In this document: positions 11,871 through 19,944 of the stretch, in pieces | Position numbering within the stretch: position 1 is the stretch's first letter | How the letters are laid out: each line of letters begins with the position of its first letter | Assembly: GCA_021186555.1 (NCBI GenBank) | Contig: JAJKFL010000014.1 | Coordinates: 24,063,033-24,127,032 of the forward strand | From: Reticulitermes speratus | Lineage: Eukaryota; Arthropoda; Insecta; Blattodea; Rhinotermitidae | Reading direction: 5' to 3' | Length of the DNA stretch: 64,000 nt | Program-made: the position numbers and the translations under genes | The notes under the pieces: generated by a model | Database searches by the model: none | Told to the model about the DNA's origin: nothing | The model's input: the letters and a program-made list of their open reading frames with translations, nothing else

Positions 11871-11899
11871 TATTATTATTATTATTATTATTATTATTA
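11871..11899. repeat. (ATT)n microsatellite
   Basis: Uninterrupted TTA/ATT trinucleotide run of about nine units. Confidence 0.9.
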
Positions 11900-12035
11900 G
11901 TCACGTGCCTGTCATCGAACTGGCCGGCACAATATTCGCGCCGTACTCAACTGAAGCACGGAAACCACAGGAAAAAAAACAAAAGAGCCTGTGACGTCAC
12001 GCGCAATCCAAGCTTTGTCAAAACCATGGAAACTA

Positions 12036-12308
12036 TTAACCATCGCAACCGGGGTGTGAACATGCATACCTGTAACCACAGCAACAGTGATGTAAAGATG
12101 GAAACGTGTAACCATGGCAAAGGTGTGTGACTCTCTCACTCACACAGTCTTATTCATAGAAACCCGGTAACCATGGCAGCTGGGATGAAACCCTGGAACA
12201 GGGTAACCATTGCAGCCGGGGTGTGACTCACTCACACAATCGTATCCAAGGAAAGCTGGTAACCATGGCAACTGGCGTGACACCATGGAACAGGATAACC
12301 GTTTCAAC
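12036..12308. repeat. Degenerate repeat array of X-box-like palindromes
   Basis: Seven copies of a 14-mer related to GTAACCATGGCAAC start at 12036, 12072, 12108, 12167, 12203, 12259 and 12295. Spacings are 36, 36, 59, 36, 56 and 36 bases, so a higher-order unit of about 92-95 bases exists. The copy at 12259 is the best match to the RFX-family X-box palindrome, and the flanking units vary. The spacers share GGGGTGTGA and CTCACTCACACA words. This is a minisatellite-like array. Whether any protein binds it cannot be told from sequence. Confidence 0.7.
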
Positions 12309-12357
12309 CTGGGTGTGATCTTCTCAACACACAATTATACAAGATTATCATACATGG

Positions 12358-12425
12358 GTTTATTATTATTGCTTATTTTTACTATTATTACTTTATTATT
12401 ATTATTATTATTCGTTATTATCATT
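12358..12425. repeat. Imperfect (TTA)n tract
   Basis: Interrupted TTA/ATT repeats over about 65 bases. Confidence 0.8.
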
Positions 12426-12663
12426 ATCTCTTTGGGACATAATTTATAACTGAACTAGAACATGCTTACAGATTCAATCTACATTAAATTTGTTTATACA
12501 AGTAGCCTCAAAGTTCGGCATCATTGTCACATATGTAACTACATTATTAAAAAAATATGCTACAAGCATGCTTTGTAGGCATATTTATGACCATTCTTCG
12601 AAAAAAAATTGCAAAGGTGCCACACTAATATTTAACATTGTGCAGTGAATAATAATAATAATC

Positions 12664-13110
12664 ATATTAAATTAAGTTACAGACCAACTGATGCACACTA
12701 AAACCACTTTTTTTGTAGCTTTATTATTAAAATTGTTAAAATTATAACCCCAACACGTGTTTCGATCCTAGGATCATCGTCAGGGGGTTATTTTGTTGAA
12801 AGCTACAGTCACTTCATATACATGATTTTAAATATTCTAACGGCACTTAAAACTTATATATTATAAGTTAAAATCTTGTAAAAGACTCGTTAAAAGTTGT
12901 AAAATTGTAAAAGTACTGTAGATAGTAGATTGCGGAAGTGCTGGCGTGTGGGATCGTGGTATTAAAGGCATGTGATATGTTTTTGTGGGGAGCGAAGTGT
13001 ACTGCCTGTTGTACGGTGAAGAGTACTATGGTAGAGTGTCTGGTTCGGGAGGTTGTGTGTTAGCTAGCTAGACTAGTGTGCATCAGTTGGTCTGTAACTT
13101 AATTTAATAT
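12664..13110. mobile_element. 447-bp element bounded by perfect 37-bp inverted repeats
   Basis: Positions 12664-12700 and 13074-13110 are exact inverse complements over 37 bases, checked base by base. The enclosed 373 bases include, on the minus strand at 12759-12783, CTGACGATGATCC-TA-GGATCGAAAC, the same hairpin-GAAAC pattern seen elsewhere in the window. There is no coding capacity. It could be a small inverted-repeat transposon. It could also be a Penelope-like end with an inverted flanking copy, an arrangement known in that class. No clear target-site duplication is seen. Confidence 0.65.
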
Positions 13111-13490
13111 GACGAAGATGCACGGTGTCAACAGTGTGAAATAATAATCATAATACTTTCTAATTCACAGCAGTTTAGCTGGTTCTCACAAGAGTACGGT
13201 TCTCACTGACCAAGCACTGCCTATTCACTGTTCTGCCACAAACTGTGTAACTATACAGCATGGACTAAGTATCATTGCTTTAGGCATCAGAATATATAGA
13301 CCAGGGTGAAGATTGAGCGGTTTCAAAGTGCTTTGCAGCTTTTTTGGCATAAAACCCGTTGTGGATAATACGTATTAATAGTACTACATAGACCGCTTTC
13401 AGTTGCCATGTTCTTCTTGGCTTCTCCTGTATATTTCTGTAACTTCTCGGTGATGCTGCTCTAGAGGTTGTGACTCTTAGGAATCGCTAC
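13110..13490. other. Nothing recognised
   Basis: No coding or repeat feature could be supported in this interval. Confidence 0.3.
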
Positions 13491-13493
13491 CTC

Positions 13494-13515
13494 TATTATT
13501 ATTATTATTATTATT
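13494..13515. repeat. (ATT)n microsatellite
   Basis: Seven units of ATT directly upstream of a family B SINE, a common arrangement at SINE insertion edges. Confidence 0.85.
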
Positions 13516-13524
13516 TTAACATTT

Positions 13525-13790
13525 GTAGCCTGGGTAGCATAGTCGGTATAGGGACTAGGCTACGTACTGGACGTCTCGGGGTTCGAGTCCCTGTAAGGGC
13601 AAGAGGCTTTTTCTCCGAAACATCCAGACTGCCTGAGAAGTCCACCCAGCCCCATATTCAATGGATACCGGTGTTCTTTCCCGAGGGTAAAGCGGTCGAG
13701 ACTTGAAGTTAACCACTCACCTCGACCTAGTGCTGAGGCCAAGAGTGAATGGAGCTACACCTCATCTCCCCCATATGCTAACATGATATT
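13525..13790 (+). mobile_element. tRNA-derived SINE family B, near full length
   Basis: The head reads GGTAGCATAGTCGGTATAGG (A-box region), then GGGGTTCGAGTCCC (B box) about 40 bases later. The body contains CCCATATTCAATGGATACCG and AAAGCGGTCGAG. The tail reads AATGGAGCTACACCTCATCT and ends at CCCCCATATGC. This is the clearest copy of the commonest SINE in the window and serves as reference for the fragments at 7205, 8995, 10428, 42073, 42810, 50440, 50985, 53855, 60225, 60575 and 60985. Confidence 0.85.
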
Positions 13791-13792
13791 GG

Positions 13793-13883
13793 CATAAAAG
13801 TATTGACCTTTTGTATCATTATATCATTGATACCATAAAAGTATTGAGCTTTCGTATCATTATATCATTGATACCATAAAAGT
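13793..13883. repeat. 41-bp tandem repeat, 2.2 copies
   Basis: Units start at 13793, 13834 and 13875 (partial). The first two differ at a few positions (GACCTTTTG against GAGCTTTCG). It directly follows the SINE tail. Confidence 0.85.
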
Positions 13884-13974
13884 TCCCCATTTATTCATTT
13901 TCCTAACGACGCTGTCACTAAGTCAGACTGTGTGGTCTATGACGTATAACGATAAGACGATTAGTAAATAAAAA

Positions 13975-14655
13975 TGTCATTTGATGTGGAAGGAAACGGT
14001 CGTGGCCTAATTTGAGGTTATCCCTGAATTACCTGTACGTACGTTACTGAAGAAAATCACGTAAAACCTCGCTGTTCGTTGTTCAGGTTGATATTAAACA
14101 GGTCCGCTGTAACACCAATAAATCGGCCATGAATGTTGCAAATGACAGTACACCTAATTGTTACATTACTTAGATGTATAGACTGCTATTGTTCTGATTT
14201 CTGTTAACTATTATTTTATTGTGATTTTCTGTTAACAAGGTCTTAGGACGGTTACAGATATAAAACATCCCCAAAACTCCACCCACATAGGAATACATTC
14301 TTGAATCCTCATTCTTTAGACAAATTTGCTCGAAGTAGTCCTGTGGATAAGGAAAGCGCCGAGCCCCAGGAAGTGCAACATCCTCATTTGTAGTTTATGT
14401 TCCAAACGTACTTATCATCTCCTGACTCGAATGAATTTCAAATTGTGCATGCGTTGGGGGAGGGGGGGGGGTGGTAAGCTGCTCTCTTGCTTTTCACAAA
14501 TCTTGCCCGTAACGGTCAGCAATATTTTCTTTTATCCGCTCCTCCCTCACTGAAATCCGTGTTAATCGTTTACGGTCTCCGTAAGTCTATCAGCAAATGA
14601 AAATGCACGAAGTCTAGCAACGTCACTCGGCTAACACACATCTTACACTTGCAAA
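13975..14655. other. SINE core fragment, then unassigned DNA with a G-run
   Basis: 13985-14050 carries GGAAACGGTCGTGGCCTAATTT, a family D core on the opposite strand. 14455-14473 has a long guanine run. No gene is supported. Confidence 0.35.
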
Positions 14656-14663
14656 GGTGGTAA

Positions 14664-14924
14664 TTTTTTTTTCATGTCGCAACAGCCCCTAGTGGGCCAG
14701 GGCCTCCTCATTATTGAGGCTTCACGTTCACAATCAGACACACCACACTCGGGAGGATTCCTCTGGACGAGTGATCGGCTCGACGCAGAGACCTCTACCT
14801 GACAACACACAACACTCACAAGAGACAGACATCCATGCACCCGGCGAGATTCAAACCCGCAACACCAACAAGCGAGCACTCGCAGACCCACGCCTTAGAC
14901 CGCGCTGTTACTGGGATCGGCAGA
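14664..14924 (-). mobile_element. SINE family A, minus strand
   Basis: The inverse complement matches 6827-7093: tRNA-like head with GGGTTTGAATCTC as a slightly decayed B box, body with GTGTTGTGTGTTGTCAGG, and an A-run (seen here as T's at 14664-14672). A short possible duplication TGGTAA at 14658-14663 and 14925-14930 is consistent with insertion but too short to be decisive. Confidence 0.85.
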
Positions 14925-15159
14925 TGGTAAAATAGAGTGTAAAGTTACCAAGATACTTTACTCTAGGCCACCAAATTCTACATTAAATTTCATAGTGCTT
15001 TTCTTGACAAAATAAATTTCAATAAACTTATCTAATAACCGCTATGAAGAATCAAGACTATGACTAAACGTAGCGTAGTCGTAAGTTTCATCGTCATGAA
15101 TAATCAGGTAAAGTACCCTATTTACTTAAACGAGTAAGCTGTATGAGAAATTTGAACAT

Positions 15160-15355
15160 TATGATCGTCCGTAACGTAACACATCGATATCACTCTTTGG
15201 TAATAACTTCCTATTTCTGTCTTCAAGACAGAAGCCGTGTTGGGAGTGATGAAGACTGATTATTAAAATGGAGAAAGCAGATTTCTCCGAAATGTTGGCA
15301 GGCCTACCTCTCCACCAAACTAACAGCGTTATATTCCAGAAAGTCAACATTTATT
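15160..15355 (+). repeat. Penelope-like 3' end fragment, variant
   Basis: Contains GTGATGAAGACTGATTATT, then a hairpin GGAGAAA-loop-TTTCTCC followed by GAAATGTTGG, and about 50 bases later TTATATTCCAGAAAG. The spacing and end words parallel those at 1209-1295 and 62039-62120, but the hairpin differs. The assignment to Penelope-like elements is by recall of their ends. Confidence 0.45.
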
Positions 15356-15364
15356 AAAAGGTTA

Positions 15365-16370
15365 CAATTTATTTCAGTGAAATATAAAGAAACCGTATCT
15401 GTGGCTATTTATTGATGAGTGTACGCCAGTTTATAAAACAACTAAATAACTGATCATTAATTTTTATTTACACCTGTGAAAATATTTGCAGTACTCGTTA
15501 GACCCTAACTATAAAATTAATAACCGACACGACAGCCGTAGTTCAGGTGAAATGCCTACAAATAATAAACGTGTTTTAGTAACATTAATCTGCTTACATC
15601 TTAAGTCGATTAAGCTAATGGAAATGTAAGTTAATGGTGCCTAGAAAGGACCTTCAAAGTTGTTATTTTTATGACTGAAATTTGTTTGAGACTTAAAGTA
15701 CTCCGTTACGCTTCCATATACCTTTCTTTGATATGAGTATAAGATGTATATGACGCCATATTAATTAATAAGAATAAATAATGTATCTAAATTTGTCTAT
15801 CAATTGTTTACTGTAGGGTTACCGAATATTTTATTGGCACAATTTACTGACGTGTTTTTCTTCAGAAATTATAACCTTAATTACGACTGCTACAAACAAA
15901 AACCGATTTGAAGCTATGTCATGTAATGTAATATAATGTATGAAATACATTTAGGCACACGGCAGGCCTAGGCCTAATCTAAAATAGAGATTAGTAATAA
16001 CACTTAAACCGAATATATTTCGTGTTATTGACTATGTCATAGAAGACGTCATTTGAATGAGAAACAAATGAATTATTATTTAGTTTGTTAATATTAACTT
16101 TAATATATTATTATGCTGTTTACCAATTTATTTATCCAGGTGAAGTCAGTGCTGTTTTAATACCTACCTATCAGAAAAAAACTTTTGCTTAACTTTAAAA
16201 AACATTCTTATCAATCCATATTTATTCAAAGTTACCTTTCTTTCTATTAGATTCAGTACGATATTTCTCTAGTGCAGGGTCCAATTTCAGTTGATATTAA
16301 GTAACTATAAATTTACTATCAAAATTAGATCTATTTATTAACAAGTACTTTTAAAGGAGGCCTTCACCCT
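15365..16370. other. AT-rich, nothing recognised
   Basis: No open frame with a recognisable domain and no repeat family noticed. Confidence 0.3.
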
Positions 16371-16484
16371 TGTGTTTCGGGTTGCATCGCTTTTGAAAGC
16401 AATAACTGCTGTCGAAACTTGAGGCTAGGTTGCATGTCAGTCAGTCAATACACATAGCTACTGCACATTGGAAGAGATTGCAGT

Positions 16485-16680
16485 GTGGTTAGAGCCGGTT
16501 CGGTGGTCTAATTGGAAGCAGGTGGAAACCCCCGCAGTTCAAGACAATGACTGTGATGATCCAACCAAACACGTCTGTCTCTCTCTCTGTCACACACAGA
16601 CACACACAATGCCCTAAAGGCGCCGTCCATGGCAATGTGGCTCATAGCTGAACCAAAAACAAAAGGGGAACTACCTACAG
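16485..16680 (+). other. Possible tRNA-derived repeat
   Basis: GAGCCGGTTCGGTGGTCTAATTGG resembles a tRNA 5' half. The expected B box is poorly preserved (CGCAGTTCAAGACA). A CT/CA microsatellite follows at 16575-16612. Only a tentative SINE call can be made. Confidence 0.35.
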
Positions 16681-16689
16681 AGTATTATT

Positions 16690-16775
16690 TGATTCTTCAT
16701 ATATCATTATCTTCGTCCTCGTCGTCATCATCATCATCACCGCCGTCGTCGTCATTATCATCATTATCATCATAA
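16690..16775. repeat. Imperfect (CAT/CGT)n microsatellite
   Basis: Trinucleotide tract mixing CGT, CAT and CCG units, about 80 bases. Confidence 0.85.
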
Positions 16776-16799
16776 CATCATTCTCATTTTCTCAGAATG

Positions 16800-17700
16800 C
16801 AGTTAGAAATTATCTTTGTCCAGTGTTGTTATGCACTGTGTTTTTTGAAACGTTTCCAGTTACATGAAGTGAAGTGAATTTTGATGTAACCAAATTTTGA
16901 TCCTAGAAAAGTCTATTATGGAGACTTAGTGTTGATAATTTTAACACTGCTCGTTTTATTTTACTGATTAACAAGAGCACGTACGTAATTAATTAGGGGC
17001 TAATTATGGCAGATATTTTGTGGGAGTGTTTGCCCTTGATTTAAATTTTTTTACAAGAATAATAAATTGGATATTTTATTTTGAAAGTTATACAAAATAA
17101 CAAGGTTAAGAACACAAATCTTAATGAAATATTATTGGAAAAGATGCCATTAATTTTGACGTCTTTCAAGACGGATATTTCAATACAAAATAACGTCTGG
17201 TTTACTTCAAAATGTATTGCATGTATTTAAAATAACTTGGAAATATATACACAATTCAATAAATATGAATTTTAAAACGTTATTACAAATTACCAAAAAA
17301 TGCACTAAAAATGACGCTGCTGGGAAATGGAGTATGTAATAACTTATTGAACATAAAAGTGAAAAAAAAACAGGATACGAACCAGATCTCCAGCTATGTA
17401 GCCCAGTATCGTAAATCAAGAATGTGCTCTTCTTAGGAACTGAATATCATTGCAATATCTTTATACTTAGACAGTGTAGAGCTATGCAGGCTATAACACC
17501 TTCCTACTTCTAAAATGTTTATAAATACTTTACTCTGAATTTGGATTAACACAAGAACTCTTTCGTGGAAAACTTTTTCCCATCAGAAATCTTAACTCTT
17601 ATGAAGCCTTTAGTTACGGAGACTAGCAGTAGAAGGCGAGGCCTATAGGCTTAGACACAAAAACAAAGCAAGTATTTGTTGTTATTTGCCTTATACGCCG
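16800..17700. other. AT-rich upstream flank of the Sox gene
   Basis: No supported feature. It precedes the GC-rich zone that leads into the Sox gene. Confidence 0.3.
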
Positions 17701-17739
17701 GCACGTGTGTACGTCTGGTAAACGGTAGGCTAAATTTAC

Positions 17740-17777
17740 AACAAAGTAATGTATGTTGTTGGAGTCCCCATGCAAAT
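17740..17777 (+). promoter_or_regulatory. Candidate Sox site plus POU octamer
   Basis: AACAAAG (17740-17746) matches the Sox HMG-box consensus. ATGCAAAT (17770-17777) is the canonical POU octamer 24 bases further on. Sox-POU pairing is established for SoxB1 target enhancers. Here the spacing is wide and both words are short, so chance is a real possibility. Confidence 0.25.
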
Positions 17778-17879
17778 ATTCCTGTTTTGCAAATGTACAC
17801 ATTACATAGTAATTTCTCCCCGTTCGGCGTAACAGTTTTCGTGCTTGTGTCAATAAACAAGTGCAGTTAGTGTTCATGC

Positions 17880-18549
17880 AGTGCTATGCTGTGTATCCGG
17901 GAGATCCGGAGAACTCACCTGGTCAGGAAGAGGCCTGCTGTGGTACTCATCCATTGCCACCCAGGAACGTGGACGATTCAGGCTCCTCCCACAAACCATG
18001 ACATCACAGCTTAGCCCCTCCTTACAGCATTTCACCGCGACCCGAGATTGGTCTCCGGGAATCATGGCAGGCACGCACGTCAATCAATAGCACACGGAGG
18101 CCGAACCATCAGGGTGGGAGCCTTGGTTCTAGGTGGAGGGAGAGAGGGACAAATAGTGAGAAGCGGTGAAGAATAGGAGGCAGCAGCAGCAACGGCAGGT
18201 TTTGTGCAGCCAGCAGACGAGAGAGGTGCTCTGAACTGCGTAGAGGCATTCAGCGGACATTGTGAGGCCAGTGAATAGCTCACACAAGCAACCCTTGTCG
18301 GTGCAGTCTTACCTGTGAGAGAGAGAGGGAGGGAACGTGTTAAGGGCAAGTAGTGGTGCACAGAAGTCACATGTGTTGCTTAGTGTTGCCGTGGTAGAGC
18401 TGCAGCGATCGCGCGGGCAGACATCGGCGTCTTGCCGTACTTGTTGCGTGTGTGGTGGTGGTGGTGGTGGTGGTGGTGGTGACAGCACGTTGTTTTGTGG
18501 CGGTGTTGTTGTATAGGCGGCCAAGCTGTACGCGCACAGGGAAGAAGAT
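17880..18549 (+). promoter_or_regulatory. GC-rich promoter / 5' UTR of the Sox gene
   Basis: Base composition changes here from AT-rich to GC-rich and stays so through the coding region. The stretch holds a CAGCAGCAGCAACGGCAG word at about 18180, a GA tract at about 18315-18328 and a TGG repeat at 18453-18480. No TATA box could be placed with confidence, and the start site is not visible. Several minus-strand open frames here are composition artefacts. Confidence 0.5.
18453..18481. repeat. (TGG)n microsatellite in the presumed 5' UTR
   Basis: About nine units of GTG/TGG, ending 69 bases before the Sox start codon. On RNA it would be a GGU repeat. Confidence 0.9.
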
Positions 18550-19944
18550 ATGCTCACGATGGAGACGGACTTGAAGGGGGGCAGTCTGCATGCTAACATG
18601 CCGCCCCATCACCCGAGTGGACTGCACGGGCATCCCGTGTCCACATATAGCGCCCTGGGCTCCATCGTTCACAGTTCGGCGCTGTCGGGCAACGTGACGC
18701 CCGTGGGAAGCGTCATGAGCAGCGTCATGAACTTGGGACAGCCGCCCCCTCAGCAGCTACACCATCCGCCTCCGTCAGCACAGCAACAGCATTCCCACTC
18801 CCAACATCCACTGGCGCACCCCCAACACACGCATCCACAGCAGCAGCCCCAGCAACATGGGCAGCATTCACACTCTCACCAGCAACAGCAACAACACAGC
18901 CAGGGAGGTGGTGCGGGTGCTGGAGGCGGCGGTCAACAACCAGGCGGAATGGTGACACACCATCATCAGGGCCAGCATCCCCATGGCCCGGCAAACAACA
19001 ACAACAGCAGCAGTAAGAACCAAAATTTGGACCGCGTTAAGCGACCAATGAACGCCTTCATGGTTTGGTCGCGTGGGCAGCGACGCAAGATGGCGCAGGA
19101 AAACCCTAAGATGCACAATTCCGAGATCTCAAAACGGCTCGGGGCCGAGTGGAAGCTTCTGAGTGAAACGGAGAAAAGGCCCTTCATCGACGAGGCGAAG
19201 AGGTTGCGGGCCGTGCATATGAAGGAGCACCCCGACTACAAGTACAGGCCGCGTCGCAAAACGAAGACGCTGTTGAAAAAGGACAAGTACCCTCTCGGCA
19301 CCGGCTCCCTGCTGCCGGGGGCGGACGCCTCGCGGTCTGCCGCCACAGCCGCGGCTGTGCAGCAGGTGGTGGGGCGTGACATGTACCAGATGCCTAACGG
19401 CTACATGCCAAATGGCTACATCATGCAACACCACGACCCGTCAGCATACCAACAGCACCACTCGGCCTACGGCAGCCACATGGCGGCGGCAGCAGGCGGG
19501 TACCCTCGATACGACATGGGGCAGATGCATCCAAACTCCTACATGAACGGCTCCTCGTACGGCATGTACTCGACGGGCGGCGCGGGGTCACCCTACCAGT
19601 CAGCGACAATGCAACCGGGTTCACATAGTCCCAGTGGCAGCAGCATCAAGTCGGAACCCGTTTCCCCGTCGTCCGGAGGGCTCCATACACCGACTCCGGG
19701 GGCAGGGGCGCCTGGAGGCGTCCTCCCCGTCAAGCGTGAGTACGGGGGTGGGAATTCGGGTGGTGCGTCATCACAAGGGGACTTGCGTCAAATGATCTCC
19801 ATGTACCTGCCCACGGATCCGGCCGCCGAAAACCAACACCAGCAAGCCCGGCTCCAACATATGCAGGCGCAATACCAGCATCACACAGGGTCACCAGACC
19901 CCATGGGTGGGGGTCCTGGTACAATGCCCCTAACGCACATGTAG
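18550..19944 (+). CDS. SoxN: SoxB1-type HMG-box transcription factor, SoxNeuro-like
   Basis: A 464-residue intronless reading frame encodes a nuclear sequence-specific DNA-binding protein. SoxB1 proteins bend DNA at (A/T)ACAA(A/T) sites and maintain neural progenitor fate. Residues 65-160 are a low-complexity His/Gln/Pro, Gly and Asn/Ser stretch. The HMG box spans about 161-240, beginning [20 protein letters not shown] and ending [11 protein letters not shown]. The group B tail [10 protein letters not shown] follows directly. The C-terminal half is Tyr/Met/Gly/Ser-rich, with PNGYMPNGY near 290, two psi-K-x-E sumoylation-type motifs (IKSE at 366-369, VKRE at 394-397), [11 protein letters not shown] at 411-421 and the terminus TMPLTHM. 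The last two match vertebrate SOX2 features as I know them. The absence of introns fits insect SoxN. ATG at 18550 is taken as the start. The in-frame ATG at 18559 has the better context (ACGATGG). Dichaete and Sox21 are less likely because of the long N-terminus and the RGQRRKMA and TKTLLKK residues. Confidence 0.96.
   Translation: MLTMETDLKGGSLHANMPPHHPSGLHGHPVSTYSALGSIVHSSALSGNVTPVGSVMSSVMNLGQPPPQQLHHPPPSAQQQHSHSQHPLAHPQHTHPQQQPQQHGQHSHSHQQQQQHSQGGGAGAGGGGQQPGGMVTHHHQGQHPHGPANNNNSSSKNQNLDRVKRPMNAFMVWSRGQRRKMAQENPKMHNSEISKRLGAEWKLLSETEKRPFIDEAKRLRAVHMKEHPDYKYRPRRKTKTLLKKDKYPLGTGSLLPGADASRSAATAAAVQQVVGRDMYQMPNGYMPNGYIMQHHDPSAYQQHHSAYGSHMAAAAGGYPRYDMGQMHPNSYMNGSSYGMYSTGGAGSPYQSATMQPGSHSPSGSSIKSEPVSPSSGGLHTPTPGAGAPGGVLPVKREYGGGNSGGASSQGDLRQMISMYLPTDPAAENQHQQARLQHMQAQYQHHTGSPDPMGGGPGTMPLTHM
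19031..19270 (+). other. HMG-box coding segment
   Basis: Codons 161-240 of the Sox gene encode the whole HMG domain with no interruption. The RPMNAFMVW signature at residues 165-173, the [12 protein letters not shown] helix-2 region and the [13 protein letters not shown] tail are all intact, so the DNA-binding domain is predicted functional. Confidence 0.95.

Noticed and set aside
18300-18330. A splice donor (CTGTGAGA) suggesting a 5' UTR intron
   Set aside because: The match to the donor consensus is weak and no matching acceptor could be placed before the start codon.
18080-18672. Overlapping minus-strand open frames upstream of and over the start of the Sox gene
   Set aside because: They are caused by GC-rich, repeat-laden sequence (CCA/ACC runs) and by codon complementarity. 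They have no domain, and the + strand frame is clearly the real one.
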